DNA of 21,422 nt from JAHFKM01 sp035655455 (GCA_035655455.1 DASRUL010000037.1:1-21422), one strand, 5' to 3'. Numbered from the stretch's first letter, positions 1-7,200 are shown. Translations and numbers: made by a program. Notes: generated by a model from the sequence alone, not told the origin.

Positions 1-291
1 TTTTTTTATTTTGTTTCCGAAGTTCATGCTTCCGCTGTAGTCTACTAGGATGTGAACTGTTAAGTTTCTGTCTTCTTCAAAACGTTTCACGAAGAGCTTG
101 TCTGTTCTTGCGAAGGCTTTCCAGTCGATATGTTTGAAGTCGTCTCCTGGCACGTAAGCCGCGTGGTCTCTAAAGAGGAGCCCTGAGCCAACATGAGTGG
201 TTCGGCGTTCTCCGATGAAGCTTGAGGTGAGTCTTTTTTTTAGGATTAAAGTGAAGCTGTTTAATTGGTGTAAATATTCAGTGTCTATCAC
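1..291 (-). CDS. DUF58 family protein, N-terminal part (runs off left edge)
   Basis: This open frame on the minus strand is not closed in the window; 97 codons are visible. The translation contains the DUF58 hallmarks: an N-terminal VIDTEYLHQLNSFTLILKKR, then GERRTTHVGSGLLFRD, then YVPGDDFKHIDWKAFARTDK and VKRFEEDRNL, and finally the strand that begins the vWA-like fold, HILVDYSGSM, with the D-x-S-x-S MIDAS pattern. DUF58 proteins are standard partners of MoxR ATPases and vWA proteins, and this is the last gene of such a cluster (MoxR stops at 583). I chose the GTG at 291 because family members start a few residues before 'ID'; the frame is open further upstream to about 358, and a TTG at 303 is an alternative. 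No clear Shine-Dalgarno sequence is visible. The family call is firm and the start is uncertain. Confidence 0.88.
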   Translation of the reverse strand, partial: MIDTEYLHQLNSFTLILKKRLTSSFIGERRTTHVGSGLLFRDHAAYVPGDDFKHIDWKAFARTDKLFVKRFEEDRNLTVHILVDYSGSMNFGNKIKK

Positions 292-295
292 AAAG

Positions 296-321
296 TATTT
301 CAAGAAAAGTTTGTTAATAAA
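296..321. repeat. 26-bp direct repeat, copy 1
   Basis: Positions 296-321 are identical to 551-576. Both begin TATTTCAAGAAAAG on the plus strand. On the minus strand copy 1 reads in the DUF58 frame as ...INKLFLKY, directly before the proposed DUF58 start. The two copies bound a 255-bp segment carrying a truncated gene. Confidence 0.95.
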
Positions 322-341
322 TCTGCCGAATCTTTGTAGTC

Positions 342-452
342 TTAAGAAGAGGGTGTGTTAATATACCCTAAGGCCTTGAGGATGAGCCAAATAAAGATAG
401 AAGCGAGTGATATCCAAAAGATAGTCGCGTAAATTTTAGTGTAGTCTTTCAT
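342..452 (-). pseudogene. Truncated 2-TM membrane protein (remnant of the family at 14575-14817)
   Basis: A 36-codon ORF starts at ATG 452 and stops at 342. Its protein contains IFWISLASIFIWLILKALGY followed by INTP. The intact plus-strand gene at 14575-14817 has IIFWLSIGTLFLWALAKSLG followed by LINTPVW, so the two are clearly related. The intact protein continues for about 50 more residues (second membrane segment and a charged tail), whereas this one ends three residues after INTP. It has a TATA-like box with exactly the same spacing to ATG as the intact copy. It lies between MoxR and DUF58, inside a segment bounded by 26-bp repeats. It may be a decayed gene, or a short single-TM peptide that is still expressed. 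Confidence 0.7.
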
Positions 453-472
453 GAGAGGATTATTGCGTCTCT

Positions 473-484
473 GATTAATAAATG
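473..484 (-). promoter_or_regulatory. TATA-like box for the 36-codon remnant
   Basis: The minus strand reads CATTTATTAATC, with TTATTAA ending 22 nt before the ATG at 452. That suits a leaderless archaeal transcript. The intact relative at 14575 also has TTATTAA exactly 22 nt before its ATG. Confidence 0.5.
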
Positions 485-497
485 TTTCTTTGAAAAC

Positions 498-513
498 TTC
501 GGAAAGTATTCAA
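498..513. promoter_or_regulatory. Intergenic 16-nt element, copy 1 (TTCGGAAAGTATTCAA)
   Basis: This resembles elements at 13661-13676, 19691-19706 and 20373-20388, with an approximate consensus TTCGGAARGTTTTCGG. It lies upstream of the TATA-like box at 473-484. It is the weakest of the four matches at its right end. Confidence 0.35.
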
Positions 514-550
514 AGGTTCATTGTTTATGGTATTCTATGCCAATCAGATC

Positions 551-576
551 TATTTCAAGAAAAGTTTGTTAATAAA
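551..576. repeat. 26-bp direct repeat, copy 2
   Basis: Identical to 296-321. It lies 6 nt downstream of the MoxR stop codon. Read on the minus strand it again encodes INKLFLK, but is followed at once by a TAG stop, as expected of a duplicated scrap of the DUF58 5' end. Confidence 0.95.
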
Positions 577-582
577 AATTCT

Positions 583-1521
583 TTATTGCTTGAGTAATTG
601 CTTGATAACGTCGTCTTCGCTTAAATTCTGTCGTTCTGCTTCGAAGTTTAAAATAATTCTGTGTCTTAAGACAGGGTAAGCCATGGTTTGGATATCTTCT
701 TTGCTGACGTATTTTCTTCCGCGTAAAAGTGCGCGTGCTTTAGCTGCGAGAACAAGTCCTATTGCTGCGCGTGGTGACGCCCCGTATTCAATGAGATTTT
801 TCTTTTCTCGTGTTGAAGCTACAATATCAAGAGCGTATTTTTTGATGTCGTTCGCGATGGGCACGTCTCGGACAATTCTATGAAGCCCGAGGATCATGTC
901 CTTGTCAAAAACTTTTTTGAGTTCTGTGACTGCGCGTCCCTCTGTGAATCTGTTGATGATTTCGAGTTCGTCTTTGTATTCAGGGTAGCTTATTTTTATT
1001 TTGAAGAGGAATCTGTCGCTCTGGGCTTCGGGCAATAAAAATACCCCTTCCTGTTCAATGGGGTTCATGGTGGCCAGAACAAAAAAAGGTTCTTCTAATT
1101 TATAGGTGCTGTTGCCAACAGTAACCTGCCTTTCTTGCATTGATTCTAGTAATGCTGAGTGAACTTTTGGTGGTGCCCTGTTGATTTCATCTACTAAGAT
1201 GATGTTTGCGAAGACTGGTCCTGGTTGGAATTTGAATTCTCTTCTTCCTTTGCTTTCGTCAATGATGTAAGTGCCGGTGATATCGCTGGGTAGTAAGTCT
1301 GGCGTCCCTTGAATTCTGCTAAAGCTTAAGTCCATGGTTTCTGCGAGGGATTTGACGAGTAAGGTTTTCGCTAGGCCAGGATAGCCTTCGACGATAGCGT
1401 GAGAGTTAGAGAGTATTGCCACTAAGAATTGTTCAATCACGTCTTCTTGACCGACGACGACTTTCCCGAGTTCTGAGAATAACGCTTGAAAACGTTTTTG
1501 TGCTTCGCTAAGCGAGACCAT
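583..1521 (-). CDS. moxR: MoxR family AAA+ ATPase
   Basis: A cytoplasmic AAA+ ATPase of the MoxR branch, which works with vWA-domain proteins in maturation or remodelling of client proteins. Visible motifs (numbered from the GTG at 1527) are a MoxR-type Walker A EGYPGLAKT at about 47-55, Walker B ILVDEINRAPP at about 110-120, sensor 1 ATMNPIEQEG at about 152-161, and the arginine-finger region PEAQSDRFLF at about 166-175. Length (about 312 aa) is normal. I prefer ATG 1521, which follows GAGGTGATC, a Shine-Dalgarno-like stretch; GTG 1527 would overlap the previous gene's stop by 4 nt and is possible. It is co-oriented with three upstream membrane or vWA genes and the downstream DUF58 gene. The substrate is unknown. 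Confidence 0.96.
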   Translation of the reverse strand: MVSLSEAQKRFQALFSELGKVVVGQEDVIEQFLVAILSNSHAIVEGYPGLAKTLLVKSLAETMDLSFSRIQGTPDLLPSDITGTYIIDESKGRREFKFQPGPVFANIILVDEINRAPPKVHSALLESMQERQVTVGNSTYKLEEPFFVLATMNPIEQEGVFLLPEAQSDRFLFKIKISYPEYKDELEIINRFTEGRAVTELKKVFDKDMILGLHRIVRDVPIANDIKKYALDIVASTREKKNLIEYGASPRAAIGLVLAAKARALLRGRKYVSKEDIQTMAYPVLRHRIILNFEAERQNLSEDDVIKQLLKQ

Positions 1522-1523
1522 GA

Positions 1524-2312
1524 TCACCTCGATATTTTTTCAAAGTAAGTTTTGATAATTTTTGAGTGTTGTTTTGGCAGGCGTTCTATAGAGGCTGCGT
1601 CGTAACTAGTATATATCTCTTTTGGGTATGCGGGTGGGTTGAAGTCTTGGGCCTGTGCTTCCTTGATGTCTTCGAGATTGATTTCGCTTTGTAGTGGGTT
1701 TAATTGGATGATAATCTCCTTTTTTCCGAGGAGTGCGAGTGATTTGTTGCCGAGGATTGCTGAGAGGTTTCCTTCTGGGACTGTTCGATCGAGAAGAGGA
1801 ACCTCGTCTCCGGAGATGCGTTGTTTGAGTTCTGCGAGTGGCTCTTTGATGTTTTGTGTGAATTCTGGGAGGTTGAGGCCCACGTCAAAGTAAGCGAGGA
1901 TGATGATGAGAAATGCCAGTCCTACGAGGAGTCCAGTTTTGTGGTTGAGTTTATCAAAATCAATGAACTTTGCTGTTTCTACATGATGGAGGTCTTTGAT
2001 GACTTCTTGATGGAGTGCTTGGACGATCTCGTTGTCTTTAGTGATGTTGTCTGCTGCTGTCCTGAGTTTTTCTTGAAGTGCGGGTGTTGTTTGTTCTGCT
2101 CTGAGGAGGGTGTCTTCTTGTGTTTTTTTGTGGCCAATCCAGAGGACATAAAGAAGTGTTGGAATGAAAGCGAAGCCCCAGTAAAGGTTGAGAAGCAGGG
2201 TAAGAAGGGTTGCTCCGAGGAAGATGAAGGCGCTATCGTAGAGCAGAAGTACAAGGTCTAGGGATGCGATTGCGTGTCTGAGTTCTGTGAGCGCTTCTTG
2301 AATGGGCTTCAT
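1524..2312 (-). CDS. Membrane protein of the MoxR/vWA operon, about 3 TM segments
   Basis: I do not recognise a named family. The protein of about 262 aa has two adjacent hydrophobic helices near the N-terminus (around residues 28-60, including FIFLGATLLTLLLNLYWGFA), a charged helical stretch, a third helix (around 126-143, GLLVGLAFLIIILAYFDVGL), and an extracytoplasmic or soluble tail with LDRTVPEGNLSAILGNKSLA. I chose ATG 2312, because it overlaps the upstream stop as ATGA, over ATG 2318. Position inside the MoxR-vWA operon suggests a membrane partner of that complex, comparable in placement to the membrane proteins of bacterial Bat operons. That role is inferred from context only. Confidence 0.85.
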   Translation of the reverse strand: MKPIQEALTELRHAIASLDLVLLLYDSAFIFLGATLLTLLLNLYWGFAFIPTLLYVLWIGHKKTQEDTLLRAEQTTPALQEKLRTAADNITKDNEIVQALHQEVIKDLHHVETAKFIDFDKLNHKTGLLVGLAFLIIILAYFDVGLNLPEFTQNIKEPLAELKQRISGDEVPLLDRTVPEGNLSAILGNKSLALLGKKEIIIQLNPLQSEINLEDIKEAQAQDFNPPAYPKEIYTSYDAASIERLPKQHSKIIKTYFEKISR

Positions 2313-2797
2313 GTGCATCCTTGTGCCTTGAGTCTTGTGACTTCTGCTTTTAAGGAGTCGATTTCTTCTTGGCGTGAGCGTGCCCGTTCTTTGAGATCTT
2401 TAAGTTCTTTTTCTTGGTCTGCGGTGAGGTGTTTTTCTGCGACGAGTGCGCGTTGGGTGTCTAAGAGCTGCCTTTCGAGTTGTCCTTTGACATCGAAGAG
2501 TTCGTCGCGTTCTGCTGATGTTTGTTCTTCTTCTTCCTTGAGGTCGAGGTATTGGCCGCTAAGGTCCTCTTCCCTAAGTACTTTGAGGAGTAATTCCTGT
2601 TTTGTTCTGTTGATGATAACTTTGGTTTGTGTTAATTCCGTGAACGTTTTGTTCAGTTGTTGGACTTTGGTTTGGTACTGGTCGTTGATGTCCTGGAAGC
2701 TGAGCTGGTACACAAGGGTGAGGATGACGATGCCAAGGCTGATGCTGAGAATAAGGATGAGGAGTTTTTTGTTGACGTTGTCTTGGATGAAGCTCAT
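2309..2797 (-). CDS. Single-TM coiled-coil protein of the MoxR/vWA operon
   Basis: A 162-aa protein with one N-terminal membrane helix (around residues 12-30, LLILILSISLGIVILTLVYQ). A long, highly charged helical region runs nearly to the C-terminus, rich in Leu, Glu, Lys, Gln and Arg with heptad-like spacing (LKDLKERARSRQEEIDSLKA near the end), so a coiled coil is very likely. It ends with Cys-Thr. It lies 18 bp after the double-vWA gene and overlaps the next gene by 4 nt (ATGA). Such proteins can act as rods or oligomerisation modules; no enzymatic motif is visible. Confidence 0.85.
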   Translation of the reverse strand: MSFIQDNVNKKLLILILSISLGIVILTLVYQLSFQDINDQYQTKVQQLNKTFTELTQTKVIINRTKQELLLKVLREEDLSGQYLDLKEEEEQTSAERDELFDVKGQLERQLLDTQRALVAEKHLTADQEKELKDLKERARSRQEEIDSLKAEVTRLKAQGCT

Positions 2798-2815
2798 GAT
2801 GTTCTCTTTGTTGTG

Positions 2816-5191
2816 TTACTTATAAAAATTGCGTATGATTCTTCTGACCGCCACTTCGAGGAGGAAGAGGGTCATTGCTGCGAGGGCAAAGATCCATGCG
2901 TAGGATTCTTTTTCGAGGACGTATCTTCTGGAGCGTTCCCTGACGTGTTCGATAATGCCTTGGATGTCATTTTTGTCAAAGAGTTTTCCTCCTGTGGTGG
3001 CGAGGGTTTTTTCTAGGCCTTCGTCTTGTCCAACGTATTCGTATTCTGCAGGGTAGTTGACTGCGTAGGTCGCTTCTCCAAGGGTGTGGAACCCTGTGGT
3101 CTCTTGGAGTGTGCTTCCTGTCCAGAGATTCTCGTCTATTTTTCTGAAGGTGATGTCTTGGTAGGTTGGTTGTTTTTGGCTTTTGATGATGATTTCTGCT
3201 GGCTGTTGTATTCTGGTGTCGCTGATATGGATGTATTTCTCATTGTTTCGTTCTGGGTCGCCGATGACCCAGTTTGCTGTTCTTGTGTAAATTCTAGAGT
3301 TTTCTTTGGTGAGGAGTTCTGGTGCGTAGAGGTCCCCGTCATCTGTGGCGAGGCTTGCGATTCTTCCAAGACCAAATCTGCTCACAACAAGCAAGGGATC
3401 GCCAACGTCGTTGGTTGCGATGAGCCTCGCCGAGGTTTTTGGGACGACAAGATTATATCCGTAGATGAGTCCTAGGGGCTTGAGGCCCTTGCTGATGAAG
3501 TGGTTCTCGTCAATATAAACGTAAGGGATTGCTCTTCTGTTGCCGCTGGTCTCTGGGTCTCCGAAGAGGATTTTGAGTGTGTCTTTGGAGTCTGGTTGGA
3601 AGAATGCTCCTCCTCCGAGTTCCGCATACGCTCTCATGTAGTTCTCGTTGGTTCCTTGGCCGACGCCGACAACGTACGTCTTAATGCCTTGGCTGCTGGC
3701 GAGTCTGACTGCGTCGTCTGCTTGGTCTGCGTTTTGGGTTTTTCCGTCTGTGACAAGAATGATATTCTTGCTGCCGCGTTGGTGCTGCAAGAGCTCGATA
3801 GCCTTGAGCATGCCGACGCCGATGTAAGTCCCTCCTGAGTCCTGAAGCCTGGAGAGCTTGTCTTCTAAATCAAGGTGTTCGATGAGGGGTTTTACTTCTC
3901 CGACGACGTAAGATTCCGTGTTGAAGGCGACTGCTCCTACCCTATGAATTGGGCTGAGGTCTTGGAGGATGGAGAGGACGAGCGCTTTTTCTACGTCTAC
4001 CGCCTTGCCTTCTCCAAAGAGGGTTCCTGTGCTTCCTGAGACGTCGATGACGACGACAATACTGACTTCTCCGCGTTTTTTTCCTGCCTGTGCGATGATG
4101 ACAGGAAGGAGATGCTCAAACCTTGATCCCTTGTATCCGCCGATATCGTAGGAGTTTTCTCCGCCGACGACGAAGAGTCCGTTGCCGTCAATGATGTGGT
4201 TGGTGAGTGCTTCGATATGTTGGTCTGCTTCTGCTGCTGGAATGTCGTTGAAGATGAGTGCGGTGTAAGGCTTGAGGCTATCTGGAAGGGTTGTTCCCGT
4301 GGTTAAATCATACACGGGATTATAAAGCGTGCTGAGGGGTGTTGGTTCTTTGCTGAAGAGGAAGACCTTGGGCCTTGGTACGACCTTGATAGTTTTGTAG
4401 TATTCGTTATTGATGGTGAAGCTGTCTCGTTCTTGAATGGTTGCTTTGAGGGTGTGGTAGCCTTCGGTGAATGCTTGTTTGAGGGGTATTTCTTTGTCAG
4501 TGGCCTCGTCAAAGAGGGTGTTACCATCAAGGCTGACTGTTATTCTAACTGGTTTTTTGTGGGTTTGGCTGAGGGTGATAGTGAAGTCGTTTTCTGAGTG
4601 AGTAGTGACCTTTTCTGGCCCGATGATGCGGATTGCCGCGTCGTATTTTTCTGGATCAAGCTTGATGGCGTTGAGTGTGACGTTGATGCTTGCCGCGTAG
4701 AGCGCCGCGTCCCCGAGGATTATTCCTTCGTTTGTGTATCCGTCTGTAAGCAATAAGACATTGTCATCTTTTCTAACAGCGCTGAGGATGCCATCTCCGA
4801 GTGGCGAGCTTTCTTCTTTGCCGAGGTAAGCGACTTCTACAGGTATTTGGTCTTCGAGTTGGGTTTTGAGTTTTTCTGGAAGTGTTTGGGAGAAGAGAGT
4901 CATGGAAGTGGAATTGTCGATGAGGAGTTTTATTCTTGGTGTTCCTTGGATTTCTTTTGTTACCTCTTTGAACGGTGCTGCGAGCGCGATGAGAAGGAGG
5001 GTAAAGATGAGGATTCTTGTGACAAGGACAAAGAGTTTGAGGTGTCTTCTCTTGGCGTGTTCTTCTGGTGTCTCTTTTTTTATTTGAACGAAGTCTTTGA
5101 AAGTTGTGAAAAAGAGAAGGATGATGATAAGTGGCGGCGCTAAGAGGACAAGTGGATAATCGAAGTAAGTGAAGAGGAAGTCGAGGATCAT
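2816..5191 (-). CDS. Double-vWA membrane protein with GATase-like middle region
   Basis: A 791-aa membrane protein. Two N-terminal helices (about 14-30 and 52-72) are followed by a first vWA-like region with MIDAS-like LLIDNSTSM at 90-97 and a TDG at 149-151. Next is a beta-rich region, then a class I glutamine amidotransferase-like stretch (about 270-365, with LFVVGGENSYDIGGYKG) of the kind found in large vWA proteins. A second, better conserved vWA domain spans about 376-545 (VVIDVSGSTG, GGTYIG, ILVTDGKT), followed by a beta-rich tail and a C-terminal helix (about 763-781). vWA MIDAS motifs bind divalent metal and protein ligands. The start overlaps the preceding stop by one nucleotide (TGATG). 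It is probably anchored with its domains on one side of the membrane and works with MoxR and DUF58. Confidence 0.92.
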   Translation of the reverse strand: MILDFLFTYFDYPLVLLAPPLIIILLFFTTFKDFVQIKKETPEEHAKRRHLKLFVLVTRILIFTLLLIALAAPFKEVTKEIQGTPRIKLLIDNSTSMTLFSQTLPEKLKTQLEDQIPVEVAYLGKEESSPLGDGILSAVRKDDNVLLLTDGYTNEGIILGDAALYAASINVTLNAIKLDPEKYDAAIRIIGPEKVTTHSENDFTITLSQTHKKPVRITVSLDGNTLFDEATDKEIPLKQAFTEGYHTLKATIQERDSFTINNEYYKTIKVVPRPKVFLFSKEPTPLSTLYNPVYDLTTGTTLPDSLKPYTALIFNDIPAAEADQHIEALTNHIIDGNGLFVVGGENSYDIGGYKGSRFEHLLPVIIAQAGKKRGEVSIVVVIDVSGSTGTLFGEGKAVDVEKALVLSILQDLSPIHRVGAVAFNTESYVVGEVKPLIEHLDLEDKLSRLQDSGGTYIGVGMLKAIELLQHQRGSKNIILVTDGKTQNADQADDAVRLASSQGIKTYVVGVGQGTNENYMRAYAELGGGAFFQPDSKDTLKILFGDPETSGNRRAIPYVYIDENHFISKGLKPLGLIYGYNLVVPKTSARLIATNDVGDPLLVVSRFGLGRIASLATDDGDLYAPELLTKENSRIYTRTANWVIGDPERNNEKYIHISDTRIQQPAEIIIKSQKQPTYQDITFRKIDENLWTGSTLQETTGFHTLGEATYAVNYPAEYEYVGQDEGLEKTLATTGGKLFDKNDIQGIIEHVRERSRRYVLEKESYAWIFALAAMTLFLLEVAVRRIIRNFYK

Positions 5192-6957
5192 CAGACTTCG
5201 CCTCGCGCTTTCATGTAAGCGAATTCTAAAGTGACGAGGAGTGTTCCTAAGAGGAGAAGGTGATAGAAGAGTCGTGTTTTGACTTCGTCTCTGACTGGTT
5301 CGAGGAGGTAAGTGGTGATGGTCTTTCCGAAGGTTTGTGTTGGATTGATGGTTGATTCCTCTTCGTTGAGGAGGTTGACCGCTAGTGTTTGGTCTCCTAT
5401 TTGGACAAGGCCTGTTTTTTCTAGGGTGTGGAATGTTCCGTCTTGGGTGTGGATGGTTGTTCCTGTTTTGAGGTTGATGTCTTCGAGGTCTGGGGTATCT
5501 GTGAGGAAGTTGATGAGTCCTGTCCAGAAGAGGGGGTAAGAGGGGTTGAGTTTGAAGTCGCTGTCTTTTTCAAGGATGCCATAATAGGCGAGGACGCCAT
5601 CCCCGAGAGGAGTGAGACTGATAAGGGTATTGCCATTTGCTGAGGCTATGGTTGTGGTGTTGTGAGTGTCTGTGGTGAAGAAAGTTTTGGCTGTGCCGAA
5701 GTCGATGTCTCTGGTGAAGGCGTTGATATTGTCAGTAATGATAGCTGTTGGTGTTGTGGAGAGGTTGAGGAGGGGTAGAGGATTTAATCCTTGATAGTTG
5801 ATGGCTGCGCTGTCTGGTTGTGCGTGGATGATAACGCTTGCTCCTTGCTTGACTTTTTCTTTGATGGCTTCGAAGGTTCCTGGAAGGATGATATTTTTGT
5901 TGATGTTATGGATGATGTATGCATCATAATCTTCATTGGTGATAAGGGGTGGTTCTGCGATGTCAAGGGTGACTCCTTCGAGGGAGTTGAGTGCCGCCTC
6001 GACGAATTTGGATTTGTTGTTTGTGATAAGGAGTAATTTAAGGTTGTTGAGGTTGGGCTTGCTCACATACACCTTGTTGTCAGTCATGAAGTCGTCCTCT
6101 GGCTTGAGGATGATTTCTGTGACTGCTTCTTGCGGTGTGATGAGAAAGGTTTCAATACCTCCTGGTTGGATGGTTAACGCTTGTTCTTGGCCTTGAGTGG
6201 AGAGGGTGACTGTTTGTTCTTGGGTGTTGTAGTTTTTGACGTACCCTGTGATGGCTGTCTCTCCTGGGACGAGTTTGATGATACCGACATTATTTTTTTC
6301 TTGGCCTGCTGTGCTGATGAAGTCTACGTGAATCCCTTTGGTTATAAGAATGTTTTTTGCTGTTTCCGGGTTCAATCCTTTTGTGTTGATGAAGTCGCTG
6401 AGGACGACGACTCTTCCTTTGTTATTGGTAATGGTTTCTCCCGCGAGGAGGATTGCTTCGCCGATGCTTGATTCTTCTTCTGTGCCAGGATGTCTGTTGA
6501 GGTAGGACATTAAGTCTGTCTTGTCAGCGTCTTGCAAGGCGATGAGTGGTGTTGCTTTGCTGAGGATGAGGGTTGTTTTGTCTCCAGAGAGTTCTTTGAT
6601 CTTTTCTTTTGCTGCCTCAAGCCTGGTGGTTTGTCCTTCTTTGACGTGAGAGCTTGCTGAAACGTCTAAAACAAAGACTGTGTTTACTGAGGAAACATCC
6701 TTGGTCGTGGTGAGGTAAGGTTGTGTCGCGGAGAATGCTAAGAGGCTGATTGCTAAGAGTTGAAGGAGGAAGAGGATATCCCGTTGGAAGTGTCTGAAGA
6801 AGGTGTCTTTCTTGCTGAGCCTGCTTTGTTTGATAAAAAACATCAGGCTTGGGACTGCTTGCTTGACTGGTCGTGGCTTGATTAAATAAATAATAATTAA
6901 AGGGATGAGCGCTGCGAAGGCGGAGAAAGCGAGGATGTTGTCGAAGCCAAAGGCCAT
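5191..6957 (-). CDS. BatA-type vWA membrane protein (BatA N-terminal domain)
   Basis: A 588-aa protein that is first in its operon. It opens with the BatA N-terminal domain: helix at 8-27, then IKPRPVKQAVPSLMFFIKQS, then a second helix at about 60-78 followed by SATQPYL. A vWA domain follows (about 93-215) with MIDAS VFVLDVSASS at 94-103 and VVVLSDF further on. The remainder is beta-rich with a GATase-like fragment (IIHAQPDSAAINYQGLNPLP), ending with a C-terminal helix (about 565-581) and a short basic tail. The architecture parallels the 791-aa neighbour, so the two probably act as a pair. ATG 6957 lies about 26 nt downstream of a TATA box, so the message is probably leaderless. Confidence 0.92.
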   Translation of the reverse strand: MAFGFDNILAFSAFAALIPLIIIYLIKPRPVKQAVPSLMFFIKQSRLSKKDTFFRHFQRDILFLLQLLAISLLAFSATQPYLTTTKDVSSVNTVFVLDVSASSHVKEGQTTRLEAAKEKIKELSGDKTTLILSKATPLIALQDADKTDLMSYLNRHPGTEEESSIGEAILLAGETITNNKGRVVVLSDFINTKGLNPETAKNILITKGIHVDFISTAGQEKNNVGIIKLVPGETAITGYVKNYNTQEQTVTLSTQGQEQALTIQPGGIETFLITPQEAVTEIILKPEDDFMTDNKVYVSKPNLNNLKLLLITNNKSKFVEAALNSLEGVTLDIAEPPLITNEDYDAYIIHNINKNIILPGTFEAIKEKVKQGASVIIHAQPDSAAINYQGLNPLPLLNLSTTPTAIITDNINAFTRDIDFGTAKTFFTTDTHNTTTIASANGNTLISLTPLGDGVLAYYGILEKDSDFKLNPSYPLFWTGLINFLTDTPDLEDINLKTGTTIHTQDGTFHTLEKTGLVQIGDQTLAVNLLNEEESTINPTQTFGKTITTYLLEPVRDEVKTRLFYHLLLLGTLLVTLEFAYMKARGEV

Positions 6958-6977
6958 GGACTTTTTTTGTGATGCTG

Positions 6978-6990
6978 GTTTTTAAAGGTT
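6978..6990 (-). promoter_or_regulatory. TATA box of the vWA/MoxR/DUF58 operon
   Basis: The minus strand reads AACCTTTAAAAAC, centred about 26 nt upstream of the ATG at 6957. This is the normal spacing for a leaderless archaeal transcript. Confidence 0.6.
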
Positions 6991-7023
6991 TAGCTGAAAA
7001 AAGTTTAAAAAATAAGGTGGAGT

Positions 7024-7036
7024 GAAAGGATTTATA
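7024..7036 (+). promoter_or_regulatory. BRE/TATA-like element upstream of tRNA-Ser
   Basis: GAAAGGATTTATA lies about 40 nt before the mature 5' end of the tRNA. The spacing would give a primary transcript with a leader of about 15-20 nt, which includes bases that pair to form the outer helix of the first intron's splicing structure. Confidence 0.5.
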
Positions 7037-7084
7037 AGGAACGAGCAAGTGGTTTTTCTGAAAAAGTGCCGAGTGTGCCGAGGT

Positions 7085-7106
7085 AGATCTCTTAAAGATC
7101 CTCGAA
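7085..7106 (+). other. Noncanonical tRNA intron near position 8/9 (22 nt)
   Basis: The sequence forms a textbook bulge-helix-bulge. The outer helix is TGTGC (7074-7078) with GCATA (7108-7112). The central 4-bp helix is CGAG (7079-7082) with CTCG (7101-7104). The 3-nt bulges are GTA (7083-7085) and AAC (7105-7107). The inner helix is GATCT/AGATC with loop CTTAA. Cutting after the second base of each bulge removes 7085-7106 and restores a normal D-arm register. The exact cut could shift by a base. Confidence 0.82.
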
Positions 7107-7136
7107 CGCATAATCTGGTAGTGCGCCGGTCTTGAA

Positions 7137-7149
7137 TGAAAGAAAAGTC
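7137..7149 (+). other. Canonical-position tRNA intron 37/38 (13 nt)
   Basis: Between the anticodon stem strands lie 20 nt instead of 7. Removing TGAAAGAAAAGTC leaves the loop CTTGAAA with anticodon TGA. The anticodon-loop CTT can pair with AAG of the intron as a short central helix, leaving 3-nt bulges AAT and TCA, a relaxed bulge-helix-bulge. Confidence 0.88.
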
Positions 7150-7200
7150 AACCGGTGTCCGGAAGGACGTGCAGGTTCAAATCCTGTCCTCGGCGCTTTT

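Larger units (their letters stand above)
7077..7195 (+). tRNA. tRNA-Ser (UGA), two putative introns
   Basis: The acceptor stem GCCGAGG (7077-7083) pairs fully with CCTCGGC (7188-7194), with discriminator G at 7195 as expected for serine. The anticodon stem CCGGT/ACCGG encloses TGA at 7133-7135. A long variable arm GTCC-GGAA-GGAC (7157-7168) marks a class II tRNA. The T arm is GCAGG-TTCAAAT-CCTGT. The D arm is GCAT...GTGC with GG in the loop. The gene is 119 bp; removing introns of 22 nt (7085-7106) and 13 nt (7137-7149) leaves 84 nt, the right size for tRNA-Ser, with A14, G18, G19, A21 and a possible A15-U48 pair in place. CCA is not encoded. A T-run follows at 7197-7202. Confidence 0.93.

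Noticed and set aside
1821..2261. 146-codon plus-strand ORF rich in Cys and Glu
   Set aside because: Antisense to the 3-TM gene in the MoxR operon; no promoter. Other long plus-strand ORFs over 2274-6471 are rejected for the same reason.
7068..7073. Earlier GCCGAG copy as alternative tRNA 5' acceptor strand
   Set aside because: Its seventh base would mismatch position 66 and no U8 follows; the copy at 7077 pairs perfectly.
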